DNA of 64,000 nt, from the NCBI GenBank assembly GCA_030447805.1, contig JAUJOE010000002.1, positions 62,001 through 126,000 on the forward strand, in the 5' to 3' direction. Positions 31,810 to 44,373 of this stretch are shown here, one piece after another. The translations under genes were made by a program, and so were the position numbers. The stretch's first letter is position 1; each line of letters begins with the position of its first letter. Origin of the DNA: Nocardioidaceae bacterium. GTDB taxonomy: Bacteria; Actinomycetota; Actinomycetes; Propionibacteriales; Nocardioidaceae. Below the pieces are notes generated by a model. The model saw only the letters and a list, made by a program, of their open reading frames with translations. It did no database searches and was not told where the DNA came from.

Positions 31810-32008
31810 CGATGCCTACAACCCGACCTCCGCAACAACACCGCGCGGCTCGTTGAACGGGCGGCCGCGGGTGACCCGTTCGAGCGGAAAGCGACAGTTG
31901 ACGATGCCTACAACGCTGGCTCTCACGTTCCCTCCGCACCGCGCGTGATGGCGGCCGCGGGTGAGGAACGTCATGCCGTACGTCGCGCCTGGTGGCACCG
32001 AACGCGCC
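31567..32008 (+). repeat. Interspersed direct repeats shared by methyltransferase and vapB segments
   Basis: Three repeat pairs are seen. A 25-base identity lies at 31567-31591 and 31965-31989, followed in both places by the same 15-base block (31593-31607 and 31994-32008). A perfect 27-base repeat lies at 31796-31822 and 31888-31914. A 14-base repeat (GCGGCCGCGGGTGA) lies at 31861-31874 and 31951-31964. The first two blocks are collinear. This looks like a local duplication with deletions, or chimeric assembly. Confidence 0.75.
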
Positions 32009-32096
32009 GCGTGCTCAGGACATGTTCCGCCGGTTGTCGATCGCTGATCCCGCACTCCGCAACGATCTGAAAGACGACCTCGGCCCCATCAGGTGA
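31812..32096 (+). CDS. vapB: VapB-like antitoxin, disrupted
   Basis: Begins ATG 31812 with TLTLRNN-like text after one frame repair (LVERAAAGDPFE follows) and ends LRNDLKDDLGPIR with TGA 32094-32096, the charged tail of a VapB-type antitoxin that wraps the toxin. The middle is disrupted: it contains the repeated block also found in the upstream methyltransferase gene and reads through in a different frame. The stop overlaps the next start as GTGA, the usual layout of a toxin-antitoxin pair. Identity rests mainly on the tail and on the neighbour, so it is a moderate call. Confidence 0.5.
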
Positions 32097-32472
32097 TCTC
32101 CGGTCAACCGCTCGTCGGTGTTCATCGCGCACGAAGCGACGGCTATGCGCTCTCACGGGTGAGGTCGCCATCTCCGTAGTGACGCCGCCGGGGTGCTGGC
32201 AGCGCCGAACACGGCGACGAGGGCCGCCGCCTCGCTGGAGGCGGTGGCCGACCGGTGCTCACGACGTGCGGCTGAGTGGGCTGCGCTTCGGGTCCAGATT
32301 GCCGAGCGGGGTCGTCGGATCAACGTGAACGACCTGTGGATCGCCGCGACGGCGGTGGCGCACGGCATCCCCGTGGTGAGCCAGGACGCTGACTTTGACC
32401 CGCTCGACGGCGTCGGTGGCTTGTCGGTCGTGCGCGTCAAGCGCCGCTGCCACTCGCGGACCGCGCGGTTGA
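32093..32472 (+). pseudogene. vapC: VapC-like PIN-domain toxin, probably inactive as written
   Basis: PIN-domain ribonuclease of the VapBC type. The C-terminal half is clear: VQIAERGRRINVNDLWIAATAVAHGIPVV, split here as RGRRINVNDLWIAA and HGIPVVSQDADFDPL, giving the acidic residues of the active site (Asp in NDLW, Asp in QDADFD). The N-terminal strand that should carry the first catalytic Asp (VVDTSVFIAHE) is present only as LVGVHRA/VFIAHE pieces: about 11 bases including the Asp codon are missing between two CGTC repeats. Frame changes also occur near 32130 and 32190. The end is uncertain. Confidence 0.6.
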
Positions 32473-32480
32473 GCCGATAT

Positions 32481-32492
32481 CTTGATGTCAAG
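32481..32492. promoter_or_regulatory. Palindrome in the icd leader, possible operator
   Basis: CTTGATGTCAAG at 32481-32492 is a near-perfect palindrome (CTTGA / TCAAG around TG) in a locally AT-rich stretch 39 bases before the icd start codon. Position and symmetry suit a dimeric regulator. I cannot name the regulator, and no second copy was seen in this window. Confidence 0.4.
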
Positions 32493-32530
32493 CAATCTTT
32501 CGTACGTCGACCCGCTGGGAGCCGAGCCTC

Positions 32531-33748
32531 ATGTCCAAGATCAAGGTGCAGAACCCCGTCGTCGAGCTCGACGGCGACGAAATGACCCGGATCATCTGGC
32601 AGTTCATCAAGGACCGCCTGATCCACCCCTACCTCGACATCGACCTCGAGTACTACGACCTGGGCATCGAGAGCCGCGACGCCACCGACGACCAGATCAC
32701 CATTGACGCAGCGAACGCCATCAAGGAGCACGGCGTCGGCGTCAAGTGCGCCACGATCACGCCGGACGAGGCGCGGGTCGAGGAGTTCGGGCTCAAGAAG
32801 ATGTGGGTGTCGCCCAACGGCACGATCCGCAACATCCTCGGTGGCGTCGTGTTCCGCGAGCCGATCATCATCAGCAACATCCCCCGGCTCGTACCGGGTT
32901 GGACAAAGCCGATCATCATCGGCCGGCACGCCCACGGCGACCAGTACCGCGCAACGAACTTCAAGGTGTCCGGACCCGGCACCGTCACGATCTCGTTCAC
33001 CCCTTCTGACGGCGCCGAGCCGATCGAGCACACGGTTGTCGAGATGCCTGAAGATGGCGGCGTCGTGATGGGCATGTACAACTTCAACAAGTCGATCGAG
33101 GACTTCGCCCGCGCCTCGTTCTCCTATGGGCTGCAACGCGGCTACCCGGTCTACATGTCCACGAAGAACACGATCCTCAAGGCGTACGACGGCGCGTTCA
33201 AGGACATCTTCCAAGGCGTGTTCGAGCGGGAGTTCAAGGCCGACTTCGAGGCGGCGGGCCTCACCTACGAGCACCGGCTGATCGACGACATGGTCGCGGC
33301 GGCGTTGAAGTGGGAGGGCGGGTACGTCTGGGCGTGCAAGAACTACGACGGCGACGTGCAGTCCGACACCGTCGCCCAGGGGTTCGGGTCGCTCGGGCTG
33401 ATGACCTCGGTGTTGATGACCCCCGACGGGAAGACCGTGGAGGCGGAGGCGGCGCACGGCACGGTGACGAGGCACTTCCGCCAACACCAGCAAGGAAAGC
33501 CGACGTCCACCAACCCGATCGCCTCGATCTTCGCCTGGACGGGCGGACTGAAGCATCGCGGGAAGCTCGACGGGACCCCGGACGTTACCTCGTTCGCCGA
33601 GGCCTTCGAGCAGGTCTGCGTCGAGACGGTCGAGGAGGGCAAGATGACCAAGGACCTCGCACTGCTCGTCGGGCCGGACCAGGCCTGGCTCACGACCGAG
33701 GAGTTCCTTGCTGCCCTCGATGACAACCTGCAGCAGAAGATGGCCTAG
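32531..33748 (+). CDS. icd: NADP-dependent isocitrate dehydrogenase (dimeric, eukaryote-like type)
   Basis: Oxidative decarboxylation of isocitrate to 2-oxoglutarate with NADP. 405 residues, clean. It starts [20 protein letters not shown]. Substrate and metal residues are in [34 protein letters not shown] and [13 protein letters not shown], with [14 protein letters not shown] and [15 protein letters not shown] (metal Asp) later, and the NADP loop [14 protein letters not shown]. The length and [10 protein letters not shown] motif put it in the homodimeric subfamily II shared with eukaryotes, not the large monomeric type of some actinobacteria. A palindrome lies in the leader. Confidence 0.96.
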   Translation: MSKIKVQNPVVELDGDEMTRIIWQFIKDRLIHPYLDIDLEYYDLGIESRDATDDQITIDAANAIKEHGVGVKCATITPDEARVEEFGLKKMWVSPNGTIRNILGGVVFREPIIISNIPRLVPGWTKPIIIGRHAHGDQYRATNFKVSGPGTVTISFTPSDGAEPIEHTVVEMPEDGGVVMGMYNFNKSIEDFARASFSYGLQRGYPVYMSTKNTILKAYDGAFKDIFQGVFEREFKADFEAAGLTYEHRLIDDMVAAALKWEGGYVWACKNYDGDVQSDTVAQGFGSLGLMTSVLMTPDGKTVEAEAAHGTVTRHFRQHQQGKPTSTNPIASIFAWTGGLKHRGKLDGTPDVTSFAEAFEQVCVETVEEGKMTKDLALLVGPDQAWLTTEEFLAALDDNLQQKMA

Positions 33749-33771
33749 CCCATGCCACGCAAGGAGGCTCC

Positions 33772-34281
33772 ATGACATCCGTTCGTGCCATCCTCACCCG
33801 AGGCGCAATCGCCGGCGCGGCCGGCACGACAGCGCTTAACGCGGCCACCTTCCTCGACATGGCGGTCCGCGGGCGCCCGGCGAGCTCAACACCGGAGCAG
33901 ACCGTCGAGCGGGGGCTGGAACTAGCCGGTAAGGGTGTCCCCGGCGACGAAGAGCAGAGCAAAGCGCGGGCAACCGCCCTGGGGTCGTTGCTCGGAGCCA
34001 CCGCAGGTACGGCTGCCGGTGTAGGGCTGGCCGCCCTGCAAGCAACCGGCTGGCCGCGGAGTCGAGCGGCCACGGTAACCGTCGCGTGGGCGCTGGCCAT
34101 GGTCGCGGGCAACGGACCGATGACCGTCTTGGGCGTTACCGACCCGCGGACGTGGGGAGCAAAGGACTGGGTCGCCGACATCGTGCCGCACGTCGCCTAC
34201 GCCGTTGCCGCAGCGGGAGCCCTGGGAGCGCTGACCCCTGGCTGGCAGGCGCGAGCCGCCTCGCCGGACGTCGCCGCCTGA
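33772..34281 (+). CDS. Small membrane protein of unknown function
   Basis: 169 residues, clean, with an excellent AAGGAGG ribosome-binding site just before ATG 33772, 23 bases after the icd stop. It begins with a Gly/Ala-rich segment (RGAIAGAAGTTALNAATFLDM) and has further hydrophobic stretches (ALGSLLGATAGTAAGVGLAAL, VTVAWALAMVAGNGPMTVLG, IVPHVAYAVAAAGALGAL). The glycine-rich helices recall small actinobacterial envelope proteins, but I recognise no named family. Co-transcription with icd is likely from spacing. Confidence 0.7.
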   Translation: MTSVRAILTRGAIAGAAGTTALNAATFLDMAVRGRPASSTPEQTVERGLELAGKGVPGDEEQSKARATALGSLLGATAGTAAGVGLAALQATGWPRSRAATVTVAWALAMVAGNGPMTVLGVTDPRTWGAKDWVADIVPHVAYAVAAAGALGALTPGWQARAASPDVAA

Positions 34282-34307
34282 AGAGCGGTAGCGGGGCAGC
34301 CGGATCC

Positions 34308-35438
34308 TCAGGCAGCGTCGTTCAGCAGGTCGAAGCGCAGCAGGTCGACAACGCTGCCGTCGGGCAGGTTGTAGCAGCGCCGGTCTCGGCCCGTCTCGGT
34401 GAAGCCGCACGCCCTGGCCACTCGCTGCGATGCCGGGTTGGTGGCCGCAGCGCCAAGACTGATCCGCTGCAGCCCGAGGCCACCGGCGTCGTCTGGGGTG
34501 AACGCGTGCCCGATCAGCAGCCGCAGGGCGGTCGTCATGACGCCGCGCCCCCGCGCGTCGGGATGGACGTGATAGCCGACCTCCCCTGAGTTGTAGTCCA
34601 GTCCGCCCAGTCCGAAGAGGTTGAGCGTTCCCAGGTAGGTGTCGTCCTCGGCGTCGGCGATCGACCACCGCAGCGCCGATCCGAGCGACGCAGAAAGCAG
34701 CCGGTCCCGATACATCAGGCGGAACTCCGCGGGAGTGCGGGGCAGCGGTATCGCGCCGAGCCACCTCAAGGCCTCCGAATCAGTGGTCGCCTCGACGTAC
34801 CGTCGCTCGTCGGCCGCGGCGACATCGCGCAGCACGACGCGCTCTGCCGTCAGCCGCGGAGGGCGCAGCCACCGGGTCTTCGGCTCCCGGGAGTCGCTCG
34901 CCAGCAGCGTGCCGTGCCAGGCGTCGAGCGCCTCACCGCGCTGGGGCAGCGTCGCGCGACTGGAGCCCTCGAAGGTGAAGCCGTTCCGCCACGCCACCCG
35001 CCAGGACGGGTAGTTGCCGGCGTTGGCGGCCCACGTCACGGTGTGCAGGCCCATCCGGCCGAACCCCCAGTCGAGGATGAGCTTCACCGCCGCGCTCATG
35101 ACACCCTTGCCCCGGACGCCGGGATGCGCGCCAAAAGCCAGCTCGCCGATCCCGGAGCCCTTCGGCCCGATGCTGATCGAGCCACCGAAGCGGCTGGGTC
35201 CGGCGCCGCCGTCAGCCTCGATGGCGAAGCCCCAGTCCCGGTCCTCCTCCCACGCTGCGCCCCGGCGAGCGACGAAGTCGGCGGCGTCGTGTCGGGTGTA
35301 CGGCACCGGCACCGTCGTCCAGCGCTGGCTTACCGGGTCGATGCACTGCTCGTACACACCCTCGATGTCGTCCGTGGTGTGCGCCCGCAACGTCACCACG
35401 CCGGTTGACAGCGTGGGTACGTCGTCCGGGAACCGCAT
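34308..35438 (-). CDS. Tandem GNAT (RimJ/RimL-like) acetyltransferase
   Basis: 376 residues containing two consecutive GNAT domains, clean. Domain 1 (residues about 1-180) has the CoA loop HPGVRGKGVMSAAVKLILDW and a LHTVTWAANAGNYPSWRVAW strand-helix. Domain 2 (about 195-376) has VHPDARGRGVMTTALRLLIG and LQRISLGAAATNPASQRVAR. Each half resembles ribosomal-protein or small-molecule N-acetyltransferases of the RimJ/RimL group. Whether both halves are active cannot be judged. It is convergent with the preceding membrane protein (26-base gap). Confidence 0.85.
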   Translation of the reverse strand: MRFPDDVPTLSTGVVTLRAHTTDDIEGVYEQCIDPVSQRWTTVPVPYTRHDAADFVARRGAAWEEDRDWGFAIEADGGAGPSRFGGSISIGPKGSGIGELAFGAHPGVRGKGVMSAAVKLILDWGFGRMGLHTVTWAANAGNYPSWRVAWRNGFTFEGSSRATLPQRGEALDAWHGTLLASDSREPKTRWLRPPRLTAERVVLRDVAAADERRYVEATTDSEALRWLGAIPLPRTPAEFRLMYRDRLLSASLGSALRWSIADAEDDTYLGTLNLFGLGGLDYNSGEVGYHVHPDARGRGVMTTALRLLIGHAFTPDDAGGLGLQRISLGAAATNPASQRVARACGFTETGRDRRCYNLPDGSVVDLLRFDLLNDAA

Positions 35439-35606
35439 CGGGCCACCTTCTCGCGCTGCACGTCAGGCGATCAACTCGGTTTGCCGGCACGGAACCGTCG
35501 ACCGATTACGCTGGTACGCCATGGACGGGCCTTCCCATCGGCTGACCGACGACCCCTGCTATAGCCAGTGCCGCTCGCTGCGGCCTGCCCGACGGGCAGG
35601 AGCGCG

Positions 35607-38137
<2,531 letters not shown>

Positions 38138-38147
38138 AGTCGCTGCG

Positions 38148-38660
38148 ATGTGCAGGATCGGCGTCGCCATCGCGATCCCCGAGCCGTTTGCTGCGGCCCT
38201 CCAACAAAAGCACCGCATCGACTTCGGCGACCGGCAAGCGCACGCGATCCCGTCGCACATCACGTTGGTGCCGCCCACCGACGTCGGCGATGGGGTGCCG
38301 GCGGTCGAGGAGCACCTCGCCATAGTGGCTGCGAAGCACCCGCCGTTCGGGATCCGGCTGCGGGGAACGGCGACGTTCCGCCCGGTGTCGCCGGTGGTGT
38401 TCATCGCGCTCAGCGAAGGCATCTCGATGTGCGAGCAGCTTGCCGGCGATGTCCGCTGCGGTCCGCTCGAGCAGGAGCTCACGTTTCCCTACCACCCGCA
38501 CGTGACGATCGCCCACGACCTCGACGACGATGCCCTCGACCATGCCTACGAGACCCTCGCCGACTTCGACTGTGCGTTCGAGGTGAAGAAGTTTCAGCTG
38601 TTCGTCCATGAGGACGACGGCGTGTGGCGGCAACGCCGCACCTACCTCTTGACCGGCTGA
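38148..38660 (+). CDS. 2H phosphoesterase (2'-5' RNA ligase family)
   Basis: 170 residues, clean. The two HxTx motifs that define the fold are present: PSHITLVPP near residue 37 and PHVTIAHD near 125. The second half ends VKKFQLFVHEDDGVWRQRRTY. Members are RNA ligases or cyclic phosphodiesterases with varied substrates, so the precise reaction is open. Start ATG 38148 directly follows trpS, a pairing that is common in actinobacteria and points to an RNA-related role. Confidence 0.83.
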   Translation: MCRIGVAIAIPEPFAAALQQKHRIDFGDRQAHAIPSHITLVPPTDVGDGVPAVEEHLAIVAAKHPPFGIRLRGTATFRPVSPVVFIALSEGISMCEQLAGDVRCGPLEQELTFPYHPHVTIAHDLDDDALDHAYETLADFDCAFEVKKFQLFVHEDDGVWRQRRTYLLTG

Positions 38661-38752
38661 CCCGACCTCCACTGCCGGGTCGCCGCGCGGCTCGCCAGCG
38701 GACGTGAGGCTCTCGTCGCCGGGCCGCCTGTCGGCGTCGTACTGTGTGGCGC

Positions 38753-40348
38753 ATGAGCGGTCCCGGAATCCCGGAGGGCACCGAGTCCGGCTTGCCGTTC
38801 GAGCCGGTTTACGGGCCGGACGCGTTGGAGGGCTGGGACCCGGAGGCACAACTGGGCCATCCAGGGAAGTTCCCCTACACCCGTGGCGTCTACGAGTCGA
38901 TGTACACCGGGCGGCCGTGGACAATGCGCCAGTACGCCGGGTTCGGCACCGCCGCGGAGTCCAACCAGCGCTACCACCAGCTGATCGCGGCCGGTACGGC
39001 CGGCTTGTCCGTCGCGTTCGACCTGCCCACCCAGATGGGCTACGACTCCGACGCCGACATCGCCTCCGGCGAGGTCGGCAAGGTCGGCGTCGCGATCGAC
39101 TCGATCGAGGACATGCGGCTGCTCTTCGACGGCATCCCGCTCGACGAGGTGTCGACGTCGATGACGATCAACGCACCCGCGGCGCTGCTCATGCTGCTCT
39201 ACCAACTGGTCGGCGAGGAGCAGGGCGCCTCCGGCCAGCAGCTGACCGGGACGGTGCAGAACGACGTACTCAAGGAGTACATCGCGCGGGGCACCTACAT
39301 CTACCCGCCGCAGCAGTCATTGCGGCTGACCACCGACATCTTCAGGTACTGCCGGGAGCACATGCCGCGCTGGAACATGATCTCGATCTCCGGCTACCAC
39401 ATGGCCGAAGCGGGTGCCACGCCCGCGCAGGAGGTCGCGTTCACGCTCGCCAACGGCATCGAGTACGTCCGTGCCGCCATCGCCTCGGGGCAAGACGTCG
39501 ACACGTTCGCGCCCCGGCTCGCCTTTTTCTTCGTCTCTCGTACGACGCTGCTGGAGGAGGTCGCCAAGTTCCGCGCGGCTCGGCGCATCTGGGCGCACGT
39601 CATGCGCGAGGAGTTCGGTGCGAAGAACCCCAAGTCGATGATGCTGCGCTTCCACACCCAGACCGCCGGCGTGCAGCTGACGGCGCAGCAGCCCGAGGTG
39701 AACCTCGTGCGGGTGGCGGTGCAGAGCCTGGCTGCGGTGCTGGGTGGCACACAGTCGCTGCACACCAACTCCTTCGACGAGGCGATCGCGTTGCCAACCG
39801 AGAAGGCGGCCCGGCTGGCGCTGCGGACCCAGCAGGTCATCGCCTACGAGACCGACGTGACGAAGACGGTCGACCCGTTCGCCGGCTCGTACGCCGTGGA
39901 GTCGCTGACCGATGACCTGGAGTCGGCCGCCCGTTCGCTGATGGAGTCGGTGGAGGAGCGAGGCGGGGCGGTGGCGGCAATCGAGGCCGGCTTCCAGAAG
40001 AACGAGATCGAGAAGGCGGCGTACCGAATCGCGCAGGAGATCGACTCCCGCGAGCGCACCGTGGTGGGGCTCAACCGGTTCACCATCGACGCCGACGAGC
40101 CCTACGAGCCGTTGCGCGTCGACCCGGCTATCGAGGCACAGCAGGCTGAGCGGCTGGCCCGCCTGCGCGCGGAGCGGCGCCAAGCCGAGGTCGACCGCCG
40201 CCTCGACGACCTGCGCAAGGCGGCCGACGGCACCGACAATGTCCTGCTGCCGATGAAGGCGGCGCTGGCCGAGAAGGCGACTGTCGGTGAGGTGTGCGAC
40301 GCGCTCCGTGAGGTCTGGGGCGTCTACCAACCGCCCGACGCCTTCTGA
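38753..40348 (+). CDS. Methylmalonyl-CoA mutase, catalytic large subunit (split form)
   Basis: 531 residues, clean, containing the TIM-barrel substrate domain but no B12-binding domain. Typical blocks are [87 protein letters not shown] and [15 protein letters not shown]. The residues that separate methylmalonyl- from isobutyryl-CoA mutases are of the methylmalonyl type: Tyr in RQYAGF and Arg in ARGTY. The B12-binding partner is the 133-residue protein at 18504-18905. A longer GTG start at 38744 is possible. Product succinyl-CoA would feed SucCD. Confidence 0.9.
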   Translation: MSGPGIPEGTESGLPFEPVYGPDALEGWDPEAQLGHPGKFPYTRGVYESMYTGRPWTMRQYAGFGTAAESNQRYHQLIAAGTAGLSVAFDLPTQMGYDSDADIASGEVGKVGVAIDSIEDMRLLFDGIPLDEVSTSMTINAPAALLMLLYQLVGEEQGASGQQLTGTVQNDVLKEYIARGTYIYPPQQSLRLTTDIFRYCREHMPRWNMISISGYHMAEAGATPAQEVAFTLANGIEYVRAAIASGQDVDTFAPRLAFFFVSRTTLLEEVAKFRAARRIWAHVMREEFGAKNPKSMMLRFHTQTAGVQLTAQQPEVNLVRVAVQSLAAVLGGTQSLHTNSFDEAIALPTEKAARLALRTQQVIAYETDVTKTVDPFAGSYAVESLTDDLESAARSLMESVEERGGAVAAIEAGFQKNEIEKAAYRIAQEIDSRERTVVGLNRFTIDADEPYEPLRVDPAIEAQQAERLARLRAERRQAEVDRRLDDLRKAADGTDNVLLPMKAALAEKATVGEVCDALREVWGVYQPPDAF

Positions 40349-40361
40349 CCCCGCCCGCCGG

Positions 40362-40414
40362 GATTCGTCCGGCTGGACCGCAGCTCAAGGTGTCCGCGCT
40401 GGGTCGGACGAATC
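40362..40414. terminator. Inverted repeat downstream of the mutase gene
   Basis: Arms 40362-40371 (GATTCGTCCG) and 40405-40414 (CGGACGAATC) are a perfect 10-base inverted repeat with a 33-base spacer, starting 13 bases after the mutase stop. There is no U-tract. It may be a terminator or an extragenic palindrome; its geometry matches the repeat at 63570-63628. Confidence 0.5.
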
Positions 40415-40443
40415 GGTGGCCGCCGAGGTGGGAGACTGGGTGA

Positions 40444-41637
40444 GTGCTTGAGCCCGGCCTATCCGACGAGATCGAACGTCTCACGAAGAATCTCGAGCCG
40501 GAGCTCGTCGAGTTCCGCCGGGGCCTGCACCGGCTCCCGGAGCTCGGCCGCCACGAGCATCGCACCACCCGGTTGGTGGTGGAGCGGCTGGAGGCCGCCG
40601 GGCTGCAGCCGCGGGTCCTCTCGTCCGGAACAGGCGTTGTGTGCGACGTACCGGGGCCGTCGGGTGCTCCTCCGACGCTCGGCCTGCGCGGTGACATCGA
40701 CGCACTCCCGCTGCCCGACATGAAGAACGTCCCCTACCGGTCGCGGGTCGACGGCGTCTGCCATGCCTGTGGCCACGACGCTCACACCGCCATCGTCCTC
40801 GGCACCGCGTTGGTGCTCAAGGAGCTGCACGATCGCGACCAGCTGCCCAGCGCCACCCGGCTCATCTTCCAGCCAGCAGAGGAGCTGACGCCGGGCGGAG
40901 CGCTCGACGTACTCAGCGACGGTGAGACCGACGGGTTGGAGCGGGTCTTCGCCTTGCACTGCGACCCACGGCTGCAAGTCGGAATGGCCGGCTTTCGCGC
41001 CGGGCCGATCACTGCCGGCGCCGACCGAATCCGGGTGACGATGACGGGGCCGGGGGGCCACACGGCACGACCGCACCTCACCGCCGACCTGGTCTTCGCG
41101 CTTGGTGCCGTCATCACCGGCCTCCCGGGGCTGCTGACCCGGTTGGCCGACCCGCGGTCGGGGTTGAGCGTGGTGTGGGGCCAGGTCCACGCTGGTGCCG
41201 CCGCCAACGCCATACCGGGCTCGGGCTTCGTCGAGGGGACCATCCGCTGCCTCGATCAGGCGGTGTGGGAGGCCGTGCATCGGGCCGTGCCCGAGCTGGT
41301 CCGGTCGCTGGCCGTTCCGTTCGGCGTTGACGTCGACGTCGACATGCATACGAGCGTGCCGCCGTGCGTCAACGACGAGGCGGCCACGAACTGGTTCCGC
41401 GCCGTGGCGACCGAGGTGCTCGGCCCCGAGGCGGTGACCGACACCGAGCAGAGCCTCGGCGGAGAGGACTTCGCGTGGATCCTCGGTCGTACGCCGGGCG
41501 CGTTGGTTCGGCTCGGAGTGCGCAGCCCCGAGGTAGTCGACTCCGGTGACTTGCACCAGGGCACGTTCGACATCGACGAGTCGGCCATCGCGGTCGGCGT
41601 ACGACTGTTCTCGGCACTCGCCAGCGACGAGGCTTAG
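40444..41637 (+). CDS. M20-family amidohydrolase (M20D type)
   Basis: 397 residues, clean. Zinc-dependent amidohydrolase of the hippurate / IAA-amino-acid / N-acyl-amino-acid hydrolase group. Metal and catalytic motifs: LGLRGDIDALPLPD, GVCHACGHDAHTAIVLG (Cys, His ligands), LIFQPAEELTPGGALDVL (catalytic Glu pair), ALHCDPRLQVGMAG and SLGGEDFAWIL with the late His in SGDLHQGTFD. The central dimerisation domain is present (GGHTARPH). GTG 40444 is the start. It sits just before the nucleoside importer, 122 bases upstream, same strand. The substrate is unknown. Confidence 0.85.
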   Translation: MLEPGLSDEIERLTKNLEPELVEFRRGLHRLPELGRHEHRTTRLVVERLEAAGLQPRVLSSGTGVVCDVPGPSGAPPTLGLRGDIDALPLPDMKNVPYRSRVDGVCHACGHDAHTAIVLGTALVLKELHDRDQLPSATRLIFQPAEELTPGGALDVLSDGETDGLERVFALHCDPRLQVGMAGFRAGPITAGADRIRVTMTGPGGHTARPHLTADLVFALGAVITGLPGLLTRLADPRSGLSVVWGQVHAGAAANAIPGSGFVEGTIRCLDQAVWEAVHRAVPELVRSLAVPFGVDVDVDMHTSVPPCVNDEAATNWFRAVATEVLGPEAVTDTEQSLGGEDFAWILGRTPGALVRLGVRSPEVVDSGDLHQGTFDIDESAIAVGVRLFSALASDEA

Positions 41638-41759
41638 GTCACAAAGCGATATCGTCACCTCGTCGGAGTCATCCTGATGTCTGGTTGCGTGCCGGAAGGC
41701 AATAGGCTCCGTGCGGATGCGCGCCGCTTGTTCGTGTGCGCCGGGAGGAAGGAGTTGTC

Positions 41760-42836
41760 GTGCGTCTTTCGACAAGGATTGCAGCAGTCGGGGCGGCTGC
41801 CGTGCTCGCCTTGGCCGGCTGTGCCAGGGATGACAATCCTGGCAACGGTACGTCTGGGGGGTCAGTCGACCTGGACTGTGACGCTGGCGGCGACGGGCCA
41901 AAGGTCGGCCTTGCGTACGACGTCGGTGGACGTGGCGACCAGTCGTTCAACGACTCAGCTGCTACGGGCATGCAGCGAGCCGTCGAAGAACTCGGTGCGA
42001 CCTGCACCGAGGGCGAAGCGCAAGATGGCGAAGCGGAGTCGGCCCGCGAAGACCGGCTGCGTCAGATGGCCGACGGCGACTACAACCCAATCATCGGCAT
42101 CGGCTTCGCCTACAGCGAGGCCGTCGACGCGGTGGCGCCGGACTATCCCGAGGTGAACTTCGCGGTCGTTGACGGCTATGACCCGACACCCGACGAACCC
42201 AACGAGAACGTCGCCTACCTCGGTTTCGCCGAGCACGAGGGGTCATTCCTCGTCGGAGTCGCCGCTGCCGAGAAGACCGAGGCTGACCACGTCGGGTTCG
42301 TTGGCGGCGTCAACAACGGGCTCATCCAGAAGTTCCAGGCGGGATACGAAGCCGGCGTCAAGGCAGTCAACCCCGACATCGAGGTCGACGTCACCTACAT
42401 CGAGCAAAGCAACCTTTCCGGCTTCGCCGACCCGGCCGGTGGCAAGGCCGCTGCCGCGGGCATGTACGACGGAGGGGCCGACATCGTCTACCACGCCGCC
42501 GGTGGTTCGGGCTCTGGTGTCTTCGACGCGGCCGTTGAGGCGGGCGAGGGCAAGTGGGCGATCGGGGTCGACTCTGACCAGTACCTCACCGCGACCGAGG
42601 AGCAGAAGAAGCACATCTTGACGTCGATGCTCAAGCGGGTCGACGTGGCCACCTTCGACATGATCCAGTCGGTCGCTGATGGGAAGCCGCTGACGAGTTA
42701 CCAGACCTACAACCTGGAAGACGACGGCGTCGGCTACTCCACCTCAGGTGGCTTCATCGACGACATCACCGACGTCATCAACGGCTATGCCGAGCAGATC
42801 AAGAGCGGTGCGGTAAAGGTGCCTGAGACGCCTTAG
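41760..42836 (+). CDS. BMP-family lipoprotein, nucleoside-binding component of ABC importer
   Basis: 358 residues, clean. GTG 41760 has an AGGAAGGAG ribosome-binding site five bases upstream, which selects it over GTG 41736. The signal peptide ends in a lipobox (VLALAGC), so the mature protein is lipid-anchored outside the membrane. The Med/BMP fold is marked by KVGLAYDVGGRGDQSFND, IIGIGFAYSEAVDAVA, YLGFAEHEGSFLVGVAA and GFVGGVNNGLIQKFQAGY, and KWAIGVDSDQYLT. PnrA/BmpA-type relatives bind purine nucleosides. The transporter genes and nucleoside-catabolic genes follow in order on the same strand, which supports the role. Confidence 0.9.
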   Translation: MRLSTRIAAVGAAAVLALAGCARDDNPGNGTSGGSVDLDCDAGGDGPKVGLAYDVGGRGDQSFNDSAATGMQRAVEELGATCTEGEAQDGEAESAREDRLRQMADGDYNPIIGIGFAYSEAVDAVAPDYPEVNFAVVDGYDPTPDEPNENVAYLGFAEHEGSFLVGVAAAEKTEADHVGFVGGVNNGLIQKFQAGYEAGVKAVNPDIEVDVTYIEQSNLSGFADPAGGKAAAAGMYDGGADIVYHAAGGSGSGVFDAAVEAGEGKWAIGVDSDQYLTATEEQKKHILTSMLKRVDVATFDMIQSVADGKPLTSYQTYNLEDDGVGYSTSGGFIDDITDVINGYAEQIKSGAVKVPETP

Positions 42837-42849
42837 CTGAGGGAGGCAC

Positions 42850-44369
<1,520 letters not shown>

Positions 44370-44373
<4 letters not shown>

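Noticed and set aside
32153-33778. 541-codon open frame antisense to icd
   Set aside because: Shadow frame: Arg/Val/Leu/Asp-rich text without domains, opposite a textbook isocitrate dehydrogenase. The same applies to long antisense frames opposite deoA (48068-49630), the M20 hydrolase (40459-41901), purH (23255-25717) and the importer (43935-45488).
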